From the NCBI RefSeq assembly GCF_042659465.1, contig NZ_JBHSSW010000004.1:1-64000 (forward strand): 64,000 nt of DNA, given 5' to 3'. The notes below the pieces were generated by a model. It saw nothing but the letters and a program-made list of their open reading frames with translations. It did no database searches and was not told the origin of the DNA. A program made the position numbers and the translations under genes. Positions 7,001 through 15,163 of this stretch are shown piece by piece; within the stretch, counting starts at the first letter, position 1, and the number at the start of each line of letters is the position of its first letter. The DNA is from Ponticaulis profundi (lineage in GTDB: Bacteria > Pseudomonadota > Alphaproteobacteria > Caulobacterales > Hyphomonadaceae).

Positions 7001-8377
7001 TCAGGCCGCAGCGGTTTTCGGCGTCTGTTCGACGCGGCGGATGAGTGATGGCAGGTAGAAACCGAGCGATGCGGCGCGGTAGCCATACATGATCAGCATC
7101 GCACTCCAGACCCCGGCATTGCCGAATTGCTGGCGCAGGATCAAATCGGTCGCCACATAGGCGAGGGTGGTGAAGACGGCGGCATTGCGCAGCGCCTTGC
7201 CATGGGTCGCTCCGAGGAAGAAGCCATCAAGCTGCCAACAGGCGAGACCGGCAACCGGGATGATCGCGCAATAGGGCAGGTATTGCAGCGCAATCTGGCG
7301 CGCTTCTGCATCGGCAACGACCGCGTTGATGATCGGGCCACCTGTCAGAAAGTAGAGCGCCGACATCGCAATCGCGCAGACAAGCGCAATCTCGCTCGTC
7401 AGGCGCATGGCGCGGATCAGTCGGCGGCGGTTTCGCGCGCCATAGGCTTCTCCTATTTCCTTCTCGGCAACGAAGGCAAAGCCATCCAGCACAAAGGCGG
7501 ATACGCTGACAAACTGCAACAGAACTTCATTACCGGCGAGGGTTGCCGTGCCGAGCCCGGCGCCGGAATTGACGAACCAGGCAAAGACAAACAGAAGCGC
7601 CAGCGTGCGAATGAGGATATCGCGATTGGCATTGAACAGCGCGACGAGTTTGGTGCGATCAAAGAGGCCGGTGCCACGTTTGAGGCCTTTGCGGACAATG
7701 ACCAGCCCGAACGCAAGCGCGACCCATTCTGAGATGGCTGTGCCTGCGCCAATGCCTGCCGGCCCCCAGTCGAGCCCGGCGACGAACCAGATGTCGAGCC
7801 CGGCATTCGTGCCATTCATCACGATCTGAAAGATCAGCAGCTGGCCGGTCCGCCCGGTGCCGAGCAACCAGCCAGTGATGCCATATCCCATCAGGACAGC
7901 GGGCGCGCCCCAGATCCGTGCGTCCCAATAGTCCCGCGCGAGGTCCTTCACCGCATCGCTTGCGGAGAAGGGCTGGAACACGCCGAGCTTCAACAAAGGA
8001 GACAGACAGATAATGGCCACCCCAAGCGCTGCGCCTGTGATCAGGGCGCGCTGCAGGACGGAGTTCACTTCGATCAGATCAGACGCGCCATTCGATTGGG
8101 CCGTCAGCCCGGTGGTCGACATGCGCAGAAAGCCAAATGCCCAATAGAGGAAATTCATCACCACGGCGGCAACGCCGACGGCGCCCAGATCCACCTTGGT
8201 GCCATGCAGGCCCATCACGGCTGTGTCCACCACGCCGGTCGAGGCCGTAGCAGCCTGTGCCAGCATGACGGGTATGGCGAGCGCCATGACGTTTCGGCGG
8301 GTGAGCGTGGTGTCTTCCATGCGTTGCGGCTTAGGTGAGGCGCTCTGAAATGGCAATTGATCTTCATGCTGCGTCAT
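7001..8377 (-). CDS. MATE family efflux transporter (DinF-like)
   Basis: A 458-aa (or 439-aa) multidrug and toxin extrusion transporter with about 12 membrane helices, recognisable from VMALAIPVMLAQAATASTGVVDTAVMG in TM1 and the duplicated bundle. DinF-type MATEs use Na+ or H+ gradients to export cationic compounds; the substrate is unknown. Two starts are possible: ATG at 8377 (GAGAG only 3 nt away) or ATG at 8320 (no clear ribosome-binding site, but closer to the conserved N-terminus). With the longer start, the gene overlaps the divergent kinase gene head to head by 28 bp. Confidence 0.9.
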   Translation of the reverse strand: MTQHEDQLPFQSASPKPQRMEDTTLTRRNVMALAIPVMLAQAATASTGVVDTAVMGLHGTKVDLGAVGVAAVVMNFLYWAFGFLRMSTTGLTAQSNGASDLIEVNSVLQRALITGAALGVAIICLSPLLKLGVFQPFSASDAVKDLARDYWDARIWGAPAVLMGYGITGWLLGTGRTGQLLIFQIVMNGTNAGLDIWFVAGLDWGPAGIGAGTAISEWVALAFGLVIVRKGLKRGTGLFDRTKLVALFNANRDILIRTLALLFVFAWFVNSGAGLGTATLAGNEVLLQFVSVSAFVLDGFAFVAEKEIGEAYGARNRRRLIRAMRLTSEIALVCAIAMSALYFLTGGPIINAVVADAEARQIALQYLPYCAIIPVAGLACWQLDGFFLGATHGKALRNAAVFTTLAYVATDLILRQQFGNAGVWSAMLIMYGYRAASLGFYLPSLIRRVEQTPKTAAA

Positions 8378-9183
8378 GGTCTCTCGACGCGATGAAAACG
8401 CTGGGCGAGATCCTTTCAGACTGGGTGAGGGCGCAAAGACGCGCAGATGATCAGCCGCTATTGTTGATGCTGTCCGGCGCGCAGGGCATCGGCAAATCGA
8501 CAGCGATGAGACAGCTCGCGCGCGACATTCCGGGCCTTGTTACGCTCGGTCTGGATGACTTCTATCTCACCCAGGCCGAGCGCCGGTCGCTGGCTGATCG
8601 CGTCCATCCATTGTTTGAGACGCGCGGGCCGCCGGGGACGCATGATCTGACGCTCCTCAATCAGGTGCTTGAGGGCTTGTTAAGCGGCGCGCCAACAAGC
8701 CTTCCGGTTTTCGACAAGGCGTCAGACGATCGATGCCCGCCTTCAGACTGGCCATGGGTGTCCGAGCCGCCAAAGGTCATCCTGCTCGAAGGGTGGATGA
8801 TCGGGGCGCTGCCAGATGCGGGCGCGCCCATGTCGGCTCCCCTGAACGCTGTCGAAGCGCAGGATGAGCAGGGCCATTGGCGCAGCTTTCAGGAGCGCGC
8901 GCTGGCTGACGGCTATGCGAAGCTCTGGGACCTGGCTGATGCGTTCTGCCATCTCTGCGCGCCGGACTTCAGCGCTGTGCTGAACTGGCGCTTGCAACAG
9001 GAGGAGAGCAATCTTGGCCTGTTGCCCGGAACGCTGCCAGATGAGCGCCGCCTCTGGGTGGCGCGCTTCATCCAGCATTATGAGCGGATCACCCGCCGTA
9101 TGCTGGCGGGAGGACGCCGAAGCGGATTGGCGATCCATCTGGATGCACAGCGCCGCGTGGTCGGCGCGCATCAATCCTCTTGA
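8350..9183 (+). CDS. P-loop kinase, D-glycerate 3-kinase-like
   Basis: A 277-aa nucleoside-triphosphate-dependent kinase starting at the ATG at 8350, chosen because AGGTGAGG lies about 10 bp before it. The Walker A motif is GAQGIGKST. It is followed by GLDDFYLTQAERRSLA and HPLFETRGPPGTHD, the signature of the glycerate kinase/YggC branch of the phosphoribulokinase-uridine kinase superfamily. LLEGWMIG is the conserved strand-turn in the second half. The probable reaction is ATP-dependent phosphorylation of D-glycerate to 3-phosphoglycerate, a photorespiration-like or sugar-acid salvage step. The substrate is inferred from subfamily motifs only. Confidence 0.8.
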   Translation: MAIDLHAASWSLDAMKTLGEILSDWVRAQRRADDQPLLLMLSGAQGIGKSTAMRQLARDIPGLVTLGLDDFYLTQAERRSLADRVHPLFETRGPPGTHDLTLLNQVLEGLLSGAPTSLPVFDKASDDRCPPSDWPWVSEPPKVILLEGWMIGALPDAGAPMSAPLNAVEAQDEQGHWRSFQERALADGYAKLWDLADAFCHLCAPDFSAVLNWRLQQEESNLGLLPGTLPDERRLWVARFIQHYERITRRMLAGGRRSGLAIHLDAQRRVVGAHQSS

Positions 9184-9233
9184 TGGCGCGGGCGGCGCGC
9201 GCCACACTCGGTATTTCAACAAGGGAGTTGTGA

Positions 9234-10358
9234 ATGCGTGTCTTTCGTCCGGTTGTGGCTCTGGCTCTGGCCCTGGCAGCATCGCTGGCCGCGTGTGGAA
9301 ATAATGGCAAATCCAGTGAGACGGAGGAGGCGGCTGTGAACGACGCGCCAACGACAGTGGAAGATCGGTTCGCACGCATGGCGCTCGATTGTATCCACCG
9401 GCCATATCCGAACAAGATCAGTCACCATATGGAGGGCGATGAAGACCTCGCCATCCCGCGTGAGATGACGCCGGCTTTCTATGGCTGTTTTGACTGGCAC
9501 TCGGCGGTTCATGGCCATTGGCTTCTGACCCGCATTCTGCGCACCCAGCCGGATACGGCGCTGGGCGATGAAATCCGTGTGGCGTTGTCGCAATCCTTCA
9601 CCGAGGCCAATATCGAACAGGAACTTGTGCATTATTCGGCGCCGGGGCGTGCCGGGTTCGAGCGCCCTTACGGGCTTGCCTGGTATCTCCAGCTCGTCGC
9701 TGAGCTTGAGGAAAGCGAAGATCCGGAACTTTCTGAATGGCGCGATACGCTGCGTCCGCTGGAAGACAAGATCGTTGAGCGCGTCATGGACTGGCTGCCA
9801 AAGCTTGCCTATCCGGTGCGCGCAGGCACCCATAACCAGTCCGCATTCTCCTTTGGCCTCATGCTCGATTATGCGAGCACGGTCGGCAATGATCAGCTGG
9901 CAACGCTGCTGGCTGAAAAGTCGATGGAATTCTTCAAGGATGATCGCAATTGCCCGATCGGTTATGAGCCCTCCGGCGAGGACTTCCTGTCGCCCTGCCT
10001 GATGGAAGCCGATCTGATGCGCCGCATCATGCCACGCTCGCAATATGCAGCCTGGCTTGGGTCTTTCCTGCCAGACATACCACTCGACGGATCAGGTGAC
10101 TGGCTGGAGCCGGGCATTGTGCTCGATCCGGAAGACGGCAAGCTCGTGCATCTCGATGGGGTGAACCTGTCACGCGCCTGGGCGCTGGAAGGCATTGCGA
10201 GTGCGCTGCCAAAAGATGATCCGCGACGGGACGCGCTTCTGGCAGCTGCGCAGCTCCATAAGGAAACCGGCGTCGCGGCCGTTTCTGACTCGCATTATTC
10301 CGGCTCACACTGGCTGGCGAGCTTTGCCATGTATCTCACAACGAAGCGGGGGCTTTGA
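9234..10358 (+). CDS. DUF2891 family lipoprotein
   Basis: A 374-aa lipoprotein with signal peptide and lipobox LAAC near residue 22, followed by a flexible acidic linker (GNNGKSSETEEAA). The remainder matches DUF2891, with YGCFDWHSAVHGHWLL, FERPYGLAWYLQL and GTHNQSAFSFGLML. The family is predicted to form an alpha/alpha-toroid like glycan-processing enzymes, but no activity is established. SDSHYSGSHWLASFAMYL closes the protein as usual for the family. Its stop overlaps the next gene's ATG (TGATG), suggesting an operon of two envelope proteins. Confidence 0.85.
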   Translation: MRVFRPVVALALALAASLAACGNNGKSSETEEAAVNDAPTTVEDRFARMALDCIHRPYPNKISHHMEGDEDLAIPREMTPAFYGCFDWHSAVHGHWLLTRILRTQPDTALGDEIRVALSQSFTEANIEQELVHYSAPGRAGFERPYGLAWYLQLVAELEESEDPELSEWRDTLRPLEDKIVERVMDWLPKLAYPVRAGTHNQSAFSFGLMLDYASTVGNDQLATLLAEKSMEFFKDDRNCPIGYEPSGEDFLSPCLMEADLMRRIMPRSQYAAWLGSFLPDIPLDGSGDWLEPGIVLDPEDGKLVHLDGVNLSRAWALEGIASALPKDDPRRDALLAAAQLHKETGVAAVSDSHYSGSHWLASFAMYLTTKRGL

Positions 10359-10891
10359 TGAAGAACCGTTTCTCAAAAATGCTCTGCACTTCGTCGATCC
10401 TGAGTGTTTTTCTGGCCTTGAGTGCGCCCGCTTCTCTGGCATGCAGTTCGGAAATTGAGGCAATGGCGCTGATTGGGAAAGAAGACTGGCCTGAACCAGC
10501 TTCAGACGTGAATTATCGGGACTTGCCGGCCTCCCTGTTCGACCGACCGGAAGAACGCTTTGAGTTTGAGTATGAAGGTATGACGTACCAGGCTGTAAAG
10601 CTGGATGAGAACGAACAGGACGGCGCAAAGCAATCATCGAAAGTCCGGCCACCTGTGCCTGGTTTTCCTTCAAGTCTGGCTGCGAAGGGTGTGAGCGGAC
10701 TTTGCGAGGTCAAATTCGACTTAACTGTTGAAGGTGAAATCCTGAACGTTCAGGCGGCTTGTACGCATAAGGGCTTTATTCCTGAGGCCGAACGAGCTGT
10801 CGAACGGGCAGCGCTTCCGCCAGCGACCGTGCACGGTCATGCCGTCAGCCTGCAAGATGTGATTTATCCTCTCAGCTTCTGTCTGATGTAA
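10358..10891 (+). CDS. Exported TonB C-terminal-domain-like protein
   Basis: A 177-aa protein with a signal peptide ending around SAPASLA, starting at the ATG that overlaps the previous stop. The C-terminal 60 residues (GLCEVKFDLTVEGEILNVQA and onward to ALPPATVHGHAV...YPLSF) follow the TonB C-terminal pattern G-x-V-x-F-x-V-x-x-x-G-x-V. There is no N-terminal transmembrane anchor or Pro-rich spanning region, so it is not a canonical TonB. Free-standing periplasmic copies of this domain are common in alphaproteobacteria and their role is unknown. Cys pairs may form disulfides. Confidence 0.65.
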   Translation: MKNRFSKMLCTSSILSVFLALSAPASLACSSEIEAMALIGKEDWPEPASDVNYRDLPASLFDRPEERFEFEYEGMTYQAVKLDENEQDGAKQSSKVRPPVPGFPSSLAAKGVSGLCEVKFDLTVEGEILNVQAACTHKGFIPEAERAVERAALPPATVHGHAVSLQDVIYPLSFCLM

Positions 10892-10901
10892 ACTGCGTCT
10901 T

Positions 10902-11609
10902 ATGCCCGATCCCTGGAACAACCCGATTGATGATTATGTGCCGCCGGAAAACCAGCGGCCCTTCACATACAATCCCCCCGATGTGCCGCTCGACATCGTC
11001 TATCAGGACGATGCCATTCTGGTGCTCAACAAGCCTTATGGCTTGCTGTCTGTTCAGGGAAAGCCGCTGCATCACAAGGATTGTCTGGAGTTTCGGGCGA
11101 AAGACGCCTTTCCCGGCGCGACCGCGGTTCACCGGCTGGATCATTCCACCTCGGGTCTTATCCTCTTTGCCCGCAGCGAAGCTCTGAAGTCCCTGATTTC
11201 GAGGCAGTTTCAGGAACGCACCGTGAAGAAGGTCTATACCGCGCGGGTCTGGGGCAGAATGGCCGAGGATGAAGGGCTCATTGACATTCCCCTACGCAAG
11301 AACTGGGAGGACAGTCCGCGTCAGATGGTCTGCCATGAGCGGGGCAAGCGCGCGGTCACGCGCTGGAAAGTGCTGAGCCGGGATGATGGCTCAACGCTGT
11401 TAGCGCTTTATCCGGAGACAGGACGCACACATCAGCTTCGCTTGCATACACTTCACATCGGACACCCGATCCTCGGAGATGAGCTCTACGCGCCCGACCC
11501 GGCCTATGAGGCGGCCCCGCGGCTTTTGCTGCATGCAAGTGAGCTCGCCTTTGAGCATCCGGTCAGTGGAGAGACGATGAGTTTCTCGAGCACACCGGAA
11601 TTTGTGTGA
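10902..11609 (+). CDS. rluA: RluA-family pseudouridine synthase
   Basis: A 235-aa enzyme that isomerises uridine to pseudouridine in RNA; the closest functional class is the RluA type (23S rRNA U746 and tRNA U32). The catalytic Asp80 sits in AVHRLDHSTSGLIL, with KPYGLLSVQG before it and ETGRTHQLRLHTLHIGHPILGDELY after it, all diagnostic. The short length without an S4 domain fits RluA rather than RluC or RluD. It starts 10 bp after the TonB-C-like gene and probably shares its transcript. Confidence 0.9.
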   Translation: MPDPWNNPIDDYVPPENQRPFTYNPPDVPLDIVYQDDAILVLNKPYGLLSVQGKPLHHKDCLEFRAKDAFPGATAVHRLDHSTSGLILFARSEALKSLISRQFQERTVKKVYTARVWGRMAEDEGLIDIPLRKNWEDSPRQMVCHERGKRAVTRWKVLSRDDGSTLLALYPETGRTHQLRLHTLHIGHPILGDELYAPDPAYEAAPRLLLHASELAFEHPVSGETMSFSSTPEFV

Positions 11610-11619
11610 GTCTCAGGCA

Positions 11620-11647
11620 AAGAAAAAGCCCGGCTGAATGCCGGGCC
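11620..11647 (-). terminator. Terminator after the csbD-like gene
   Basis: GCCCGGC at 11628-11634 pairs with GCCGGGC at 11640-11646 around a 5-nt loop. Read on the minus strand it is followed by TTTTTCTTT. The plus-strand side (CTTCTCT) is weaker, but it may also slow transcripts leaving rluA. Confidence 0.8.
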
Positions 11648-11660
11648 TTCTCTGACAGAT

Positions 11661-11840
11661 TTACTCTGTCGCGTGTTTTACGGCGTCTTTGACGTCACCG
11701 CCGACTTTACGGGCTTTGCCTTCAAGCTGGTCGCCCTTGCCTTCGGCTTCCATTTCTTCATTGTCCGTCGCTTTACCGGCGGCCTCTTTGACCTTGCCTT
11801 CAACGTTCTTGGCTTCGCCTTTGATATGTTCCTTGTCCAT
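11661..11840 (-). CDS. CsbD family stress protein
   Basis: A 59-aa, highly charged hydrophilic protein starting MDKEHIKGEAKNVEGKVKEA. It shows the CsbD pattern of KGxxxxxxGKVKEAAGKxTxxxxxxxxGxxxQxxGKxxxxxG. CsbD-like proteins are general-stress proteins of unknown mechanism and are often abundant under osmotic or stationary-phase stress. An in-frame upstream extension lacks any family similarity, and GGAGACACGAG precedes this ATG. It is monocistronic with its own terminator. Confidence 0.9.
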   Translation of the reverse strand: MDKEHIKGEAKNVEGKVKEAAGKATDNEEMEAEGKGDQLEGKARKVGGDVKDAVKHATE

Positions 11841-11922
11841 CTCGTGTCTCCTTATTTGGATATGGTAAGACAACGGATGCCGGAGGGGTGTGGTTCCTAA
11901 ATCCAGCGATTTCGAGCACGCG

Positions 11923-12981
11923 TTAATTTGATGAAACGGAAGCTTTGAAAGGAACCGTCCAGACTTCGGTGACAGGTGTACCCAGTCCTCCAATGCTCGA
12001 ATATCCTTGAACGGAAAGGGCGTCGGTACCGAATTCGGCCAGCAGGAAACGGGATTGAGATGTGCTGCCTGAATAGAAAATCGGGACACCCTCATAGTCC
12101 GGCATGCCATCCCAGACGCCTTCAGGACCAATGAGTTTGTGATAGTGGCCTGCGAAAATCGCTGTCACGGGAAATTGGCGGAGCAAGTCAGAAAAGCGCT
12201 CGCTCATCGCAAGCCGGTCGGCGTGATTGGCACCGGCAAAGCCGCCATCTGCCATCAGCCAGTGTTCACCGGTATCGTGCATGTTCAGGATGATGGTTTT
12301 TCCCTGCGCATGCGCTTTTACAAGATCGGTTTCCAGCCAGTCCAGCGCGTTTTCGATGACGTAGGTCTTCTGGGTCATGCTCGTCCAGACAAAGGTGGAC
12401 CATTGGCGTTCATAGGTCGGGAAATTGTGCAGCTGAACGAAATGGATGTCGCCGACATCCCACGAATAAGAAAGGCTGCCTGTTGTTGTTTTCGACATGA
12501 GTCCGTTTGCAACGGTGACATCGGCCTCGACGCCAAGCGGTCCGGACAGACGCGCGACCATATAGTCGATCATGCCGTTGGCAGCCTGATTGAGCCAGGT
12601 GTCATTGATATTGTTCAGATAGTCGTGGTTTCCAAGCCCCTCATAGAGCTTGAGTGGTGAGGCGAGCCAGATCTCCTTGTAGACTTTGAGCTCCTTTGGG
12701 TGGCCATAGGCTGTCAGGTCGCCATTGATGATGACGCCTTTTACGTCGCCGCGTGTATCCGCGAGCGATGTCATGGCATCGCGCTGATCGATATTGAGCT
12801 GGCGAGCGCGCTGGATACGCGTATCAGCGTCTTCATCGCAGTCGCCATCAGTGCAGTTTGTCCAGGGATATTGCGGATCGGACGAGACGATCATGCTGAA
12901 AGATTCAGATGTTGCGCTCAAAGGTGCGCTCAGACACACACCGGCCAGAGTCAGTCCGGCCAACAGGTTTTTAAATGACAT
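11923..12981 (-). CDS. Exported calcineurin-like metallophosphoesterase
   Basis: A 352-aa protein starting at the ATG at 12981 (GGGGGA ahead of it) with a signal peptide cleaved near ALSA/PLSATS. The dinuclear metal-site motifs appear in order: SSDPQYPW (first D), NGDLTAYG, GNHDYLN, ILNMHDTG and FAGHYHK. It is thus probably a periplasmic phosphoesterase; the substrate could be a phosphodiester, nucleotide or phospholipid. DADTRIQRARQLN and TDGDCDED near the N-terminus recall enzymes with an insertion beside the active site. It has a divergent promoter region with fumC. Confidence 0.85.
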   Translation of the reverse strand: MSFKNLLAGLTLAGVCLSAPLSATSESFSMIVSSDPQYPWTNCTDGDCDEDADTRIQRARQLNIDQRDAMTSLADTRGDVKGVIINGDLTAYGHPKELKVYKEIWLASPLKLYEGLGNHDYLNNINDTWLNQAANGMIDYMVARLSGPLGVEADVTVANGLMSKTTTGSLSYSWDVGDIHFVQLHNFPTYERQWSTFVWTSMTQKTYVIENALDWLETDLVKAHAQGKTIILNMHDTGEHWLMADGGFAGANHADRLAMSERFSDLLRQFPVTAIFAGHYHKLIGPEGVWDGMPDYEGVPIFYSGSTSQSRFLLAEFGTDALSVQGYSSIGGLGTPVTEVWTVPFKASVSSN

Positions 12982-13246
12982 GGATTCCCCCAAAACACCG
13001 CGCTCCAATTCGGCGTCAGCCTGCTCTTTATGACAATCGCGCAGCGTGAGCTATCAGAATTACGCGGTGTGCAGGTTCGTGGTGATGCGTGCTCTCGTGT
13101 TGCGCATAAAACAGCTTATTGCGTTACGTCACATGGCCACCACGCGAGAGATATCGCGATGAAGGGCGATTTCCTTCTGGCCTCTTTTCACGTCACGCGC
13201 TAACACGCCGGAAGCGAAATCAAGATGACCGATAGGAGTTTTACTC

Positions 13247-14659
13247 ATGGGATTGTTTGGCGAGAAGAAGGGCAAGATGCGTACAGAGACTGACAGTTTC
13301 GGTCCGCTTGAGGTTCCAGAGGACAAGCTCTGGGGTGCACAGACGGCCCGTTCGCTGATCAACTTCCCGATCGGTGAAGAGAAAATGCCAGCGCCGGTCA
13401 TTCGTGCGCTCGGTGTCATCAAACGTTCTGCCGCGCTCGCCAACAAGAAGCTGGACAATATCGAGCCGGAGATTGCCGACGCAATCGTCAAGGCCGCGAC
13501 GGAAGTTGCCGAGAACAAGCTGGACGATCATTTCCCGCTGTCCATCTGGCAGACAGGCTCTGGCACGCAGTCCAACATGAACTCGAACGAGGTCATCTCG
13601 AACCGTGCGATCCAGATCATGGGCGGCGAAGTCGGCTCCAAGGATCCGGTTCACCCGAATGATCACTGCAACCGGTCTCAGTCTTCGAACGACACTTTCC
13701 CGACCGCCATGCACATTTCAGCGGCTGAAGAGATTGTTCACCGCCTGCTGCCAGCGCTGCAATATCTGCGCAACGCGCTGAACGACAAATCTCAGGCGTT
13801 CAAGGACATCATCAAGATTGGCCGCACGCACACGCAGGATGCGACGCCTCTGACGCTTGGCCAGGAGTTCTCTGGCTATGTCGCGCAGATGGATCTCGGC
13901 ATCAAGCGCGTGCAGGAAGGTCTCGAACACCTCTATCCGCTCGCACAGGGTGGTACGGCGGTTGGTACCGGCATCAATGCGAAAGTCGGCTTTGCCGAGG
14001 CGTTCGCAGAAGAAGTGGCAAGCTTCACCGACATTCCGTTCATCACGGCGCCAAACAAGTTCGAAGCGCTGGCCGCACATGACGCTTTTGTCTATGCGCA
14101 CGGATCTCTCAACACGGCTGCGGCTTCGCTGTTCAAGATTGCGAACGACATTCGCTTCCTGGGCTCTGGACCACGTTCCGGTCTCGGCGAACTCGCTCTG
14201 CCAGAAAACGAGCCGGGCTCTTCTATCATGCCGGGCAAGGTAAACCCGACACAGTGTGAAGCCATGACGATGGTCTGCACGCAGGTTATGGGCAACAACA
14301 CAACCATGACGGTTGCCGGCAGCCAGGGCCATTTCGAGCTCAACGTCTACAAGCCGGTCATGGCCTACAACATGATCCAGTCGATCCGCCTTCTGGCGGA
14401 TGCGTGTAACTCCTTCACCGACAAATGTGTGGTGGGTATCGAAGCACGCACCGACAACATTACGCTGCTCATGAACAAGTCGCTCATGCTGGTCACGGCG
14501 CTCAACCCGCACATCGGGTATGACAACGCGACCAAGATTGCGAAGAAAGCGCACAAGGAAGGCACGACCCTGAAAGAGGCGGCTGTCGATCTTGGCCTGC
14601 TCACCGAAGAGCAGTTCGATGAATGGGTGAAACCTGAGAACATGATCAGCCCAAGCTAA
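13247..14659 (+). CDS. fumC: Class II fumarate hydratase
   Basis: A 470-aa iron-independent fumarase that interconverts fumarate and L-malate in the TCA cycle as a homotetramer. Hallmarks are GSGTQSNMNSNEV, the catalytic region GRTHTQDATPLTLGQEFSGY, and the superfamily signature GSSIMPGKVNPTQCEAM. The ATG at 13247 is backed by AGGAG at 13234-13238; an internal ATG at 13277 would give the more usual N-terminus. The N-terminal MGLFGEKKGK is therefore a small extension. It appears monocistronic and is followed by a strong terminator. Confidence 0.97.
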   Translation: MGLFGEKKGKMRTETDSFGPLEVPEDKLWGAQTARSLINFPIGEEKMPAPVIRALGVIKRSAALANKKLDNIEPEIADAIVKAATEVAENKLDDHFPLSIWQTGSGTQSNMNSNEVISNRAIQIMGGEVGSKDPVHPNDHCNRSQSSNDTFPTAMHISAAEEIVHRLLPALQYLRNALNDKSQAFKDIIKIGRTHTQDATPLTLGQEFSGYVAQMDLGIKRVQEGLEHLYPLAQGGTAVGTGINAKVGFAEAFAEEVASFTDIPFITAPNKFEALAAHDAFVYAHGSLNTAAASLFKIANDIRFLGSGPRSGLGELALPENEPGSSIMPGKVNPTQCEAMTMVCTQVMGNNTTMTVAGSQGHFELNVYKPVMAYNMIQSIRLLADACNSFTDKCVVGIEARTDNITLLMNKSLMLVTALNPHIGYDNATKIAKKAHKEGTTLKEAAVDLGLLTEEQFDEWVKPENMISPS

Positions 14660-14682
14660 GCCGAGCTGATATCTGACACGGG

Positions 14683-14712
14683 AAAGCCTGCTCTGAACGG
14701 AGCAGGCTTTTC
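14683..14712 (+). terminator. Rho-independent terminator of fumC
   Basis: AAAGCCTGCTC at 14683-14693 pairs with GAGCAGGCTTT at 14700-14710 as an 11-bp stem that ends in a short T run. Confidence 0.9.
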
Positions 14713-14747
14713 TCGTTTCCGGCCACCACATGCGACGCTATGGCAGA

Positions 14748-14794
14748 TATAATTTTATAAAATTCGCATATAAAAACCATATCATTGTTATGGT
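14748..14794 (+). promoter_or_regulatory. AT-rich palindromic promoter region
   Basis: A perfect -10 hexamer TATAAT lies at 14748-14753, overlapped by a 14-bp perfect palindrome AATTTTATAAAATT at 14751-14764. A second dyad, ACCATA at 14776-14781 with TATGGT at 14789-14794, follows. The -35 region is poor (ACCACA at 14725-14730), as expected for an activated or regulated promoter. It would drive the 39-aa membrane protein. Confidence 0.45.
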
Positions 14795-14811
14795 CATTAT
14801 AGGGGGCCGTT

Positions 14812-14931
14812 ATGGTATTAGATGGTTTGGCAATTGCGGGTCTGGTTGGCTTCGGCGTTCTCATCATTGTGTCGGTTGGCGTCAGCTACGCATTCTGGCG
14901 CTTGTCCCGCAAAGGGCCGGGTGAGCTTTAA
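14812..14931 (+). CDS. Small membrane protein (39 aa)
   Basis: A 39-codon ORF starting MVLDGLAIAGLVGFGVL with AGGGGG five bases before the ATG. One continuous hydrophobic helix covers residues about 4-29. The C-terminal tail RLSRKGPGEL is positively charged, so the tail should face the cytoplasm with the N-terminus outside. Such proteins often act as accessory subunits of membrane complexes or as stress peptides, and neither neighbour (fumC, SpeE-like) suggests a partner. I recognise no family; KdpF and CydX do not match. Good ribosome-binding site, topology and promoter support expression. Confidence 0.6.
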   Translation: MVLDGLAIAGLVGFGVLIIVSVGVSYAFWRLSRKGPGEL

Positions 14932-15163
14932 ACCTCGCCAGGCCTCAATGGTTAATCACAGGTCGTGTATCTAGGCGTGCTTCGCCTTTTGGCTGCGGCG
15001 CGGACTGACACTGCGTTTCGGGCTTTTCCCGATTGTGCCGGTGACGCCAGCATTTTTGTGGTTAACGTAGGGTAAGCGCTCAGCCTGAAACTTTGGCGAA
15101 CCCATAGCGAATATTCTAAGCTCGGGCTGATACCTCTTGTCGCTGAACAAGAGGGAAGACGCT
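14932..15163. other. Intergenic region with two short hairpins
   Basis: No gene is visible here. AGGCG at 14973-14977 pairs with CGCCT at 14983-14987 and is followed by TTT, a possible weak terminator for the 39-aa gene. TCGGG at 15018-15022 pairs with CCCGA at 15028-15032. The minus-strand reading frame crossing this region has no start signals and runs into the next gene. Confidence 0.4.

Noticed and set aside
9216..10043. Antisense 275-codon frame over the DUF2891 gene
   Set aside because: Shadow of a well-supported gene; composition is typical of reverse-frame artefacts.
13718..14731. Antisense 337-codon frame over fumC
   Set aside because: fumC is certain on the other strand; the frame is Arg/His-rich without any domain.
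14730..14924. Alternative 64-codon plus-strand frame over the 39-aa gene
   Set aside because: It starts before the promoter-like TATAAT, has no ribosome-binding site and yields a less membrane-like protein; the 14812 start is better supported.
14812..14931. KdpF or CydX identity for the 39-aa membrane protein
   Set aside because: No kdpA or cydAB gene is near and the sequence does not match either family.
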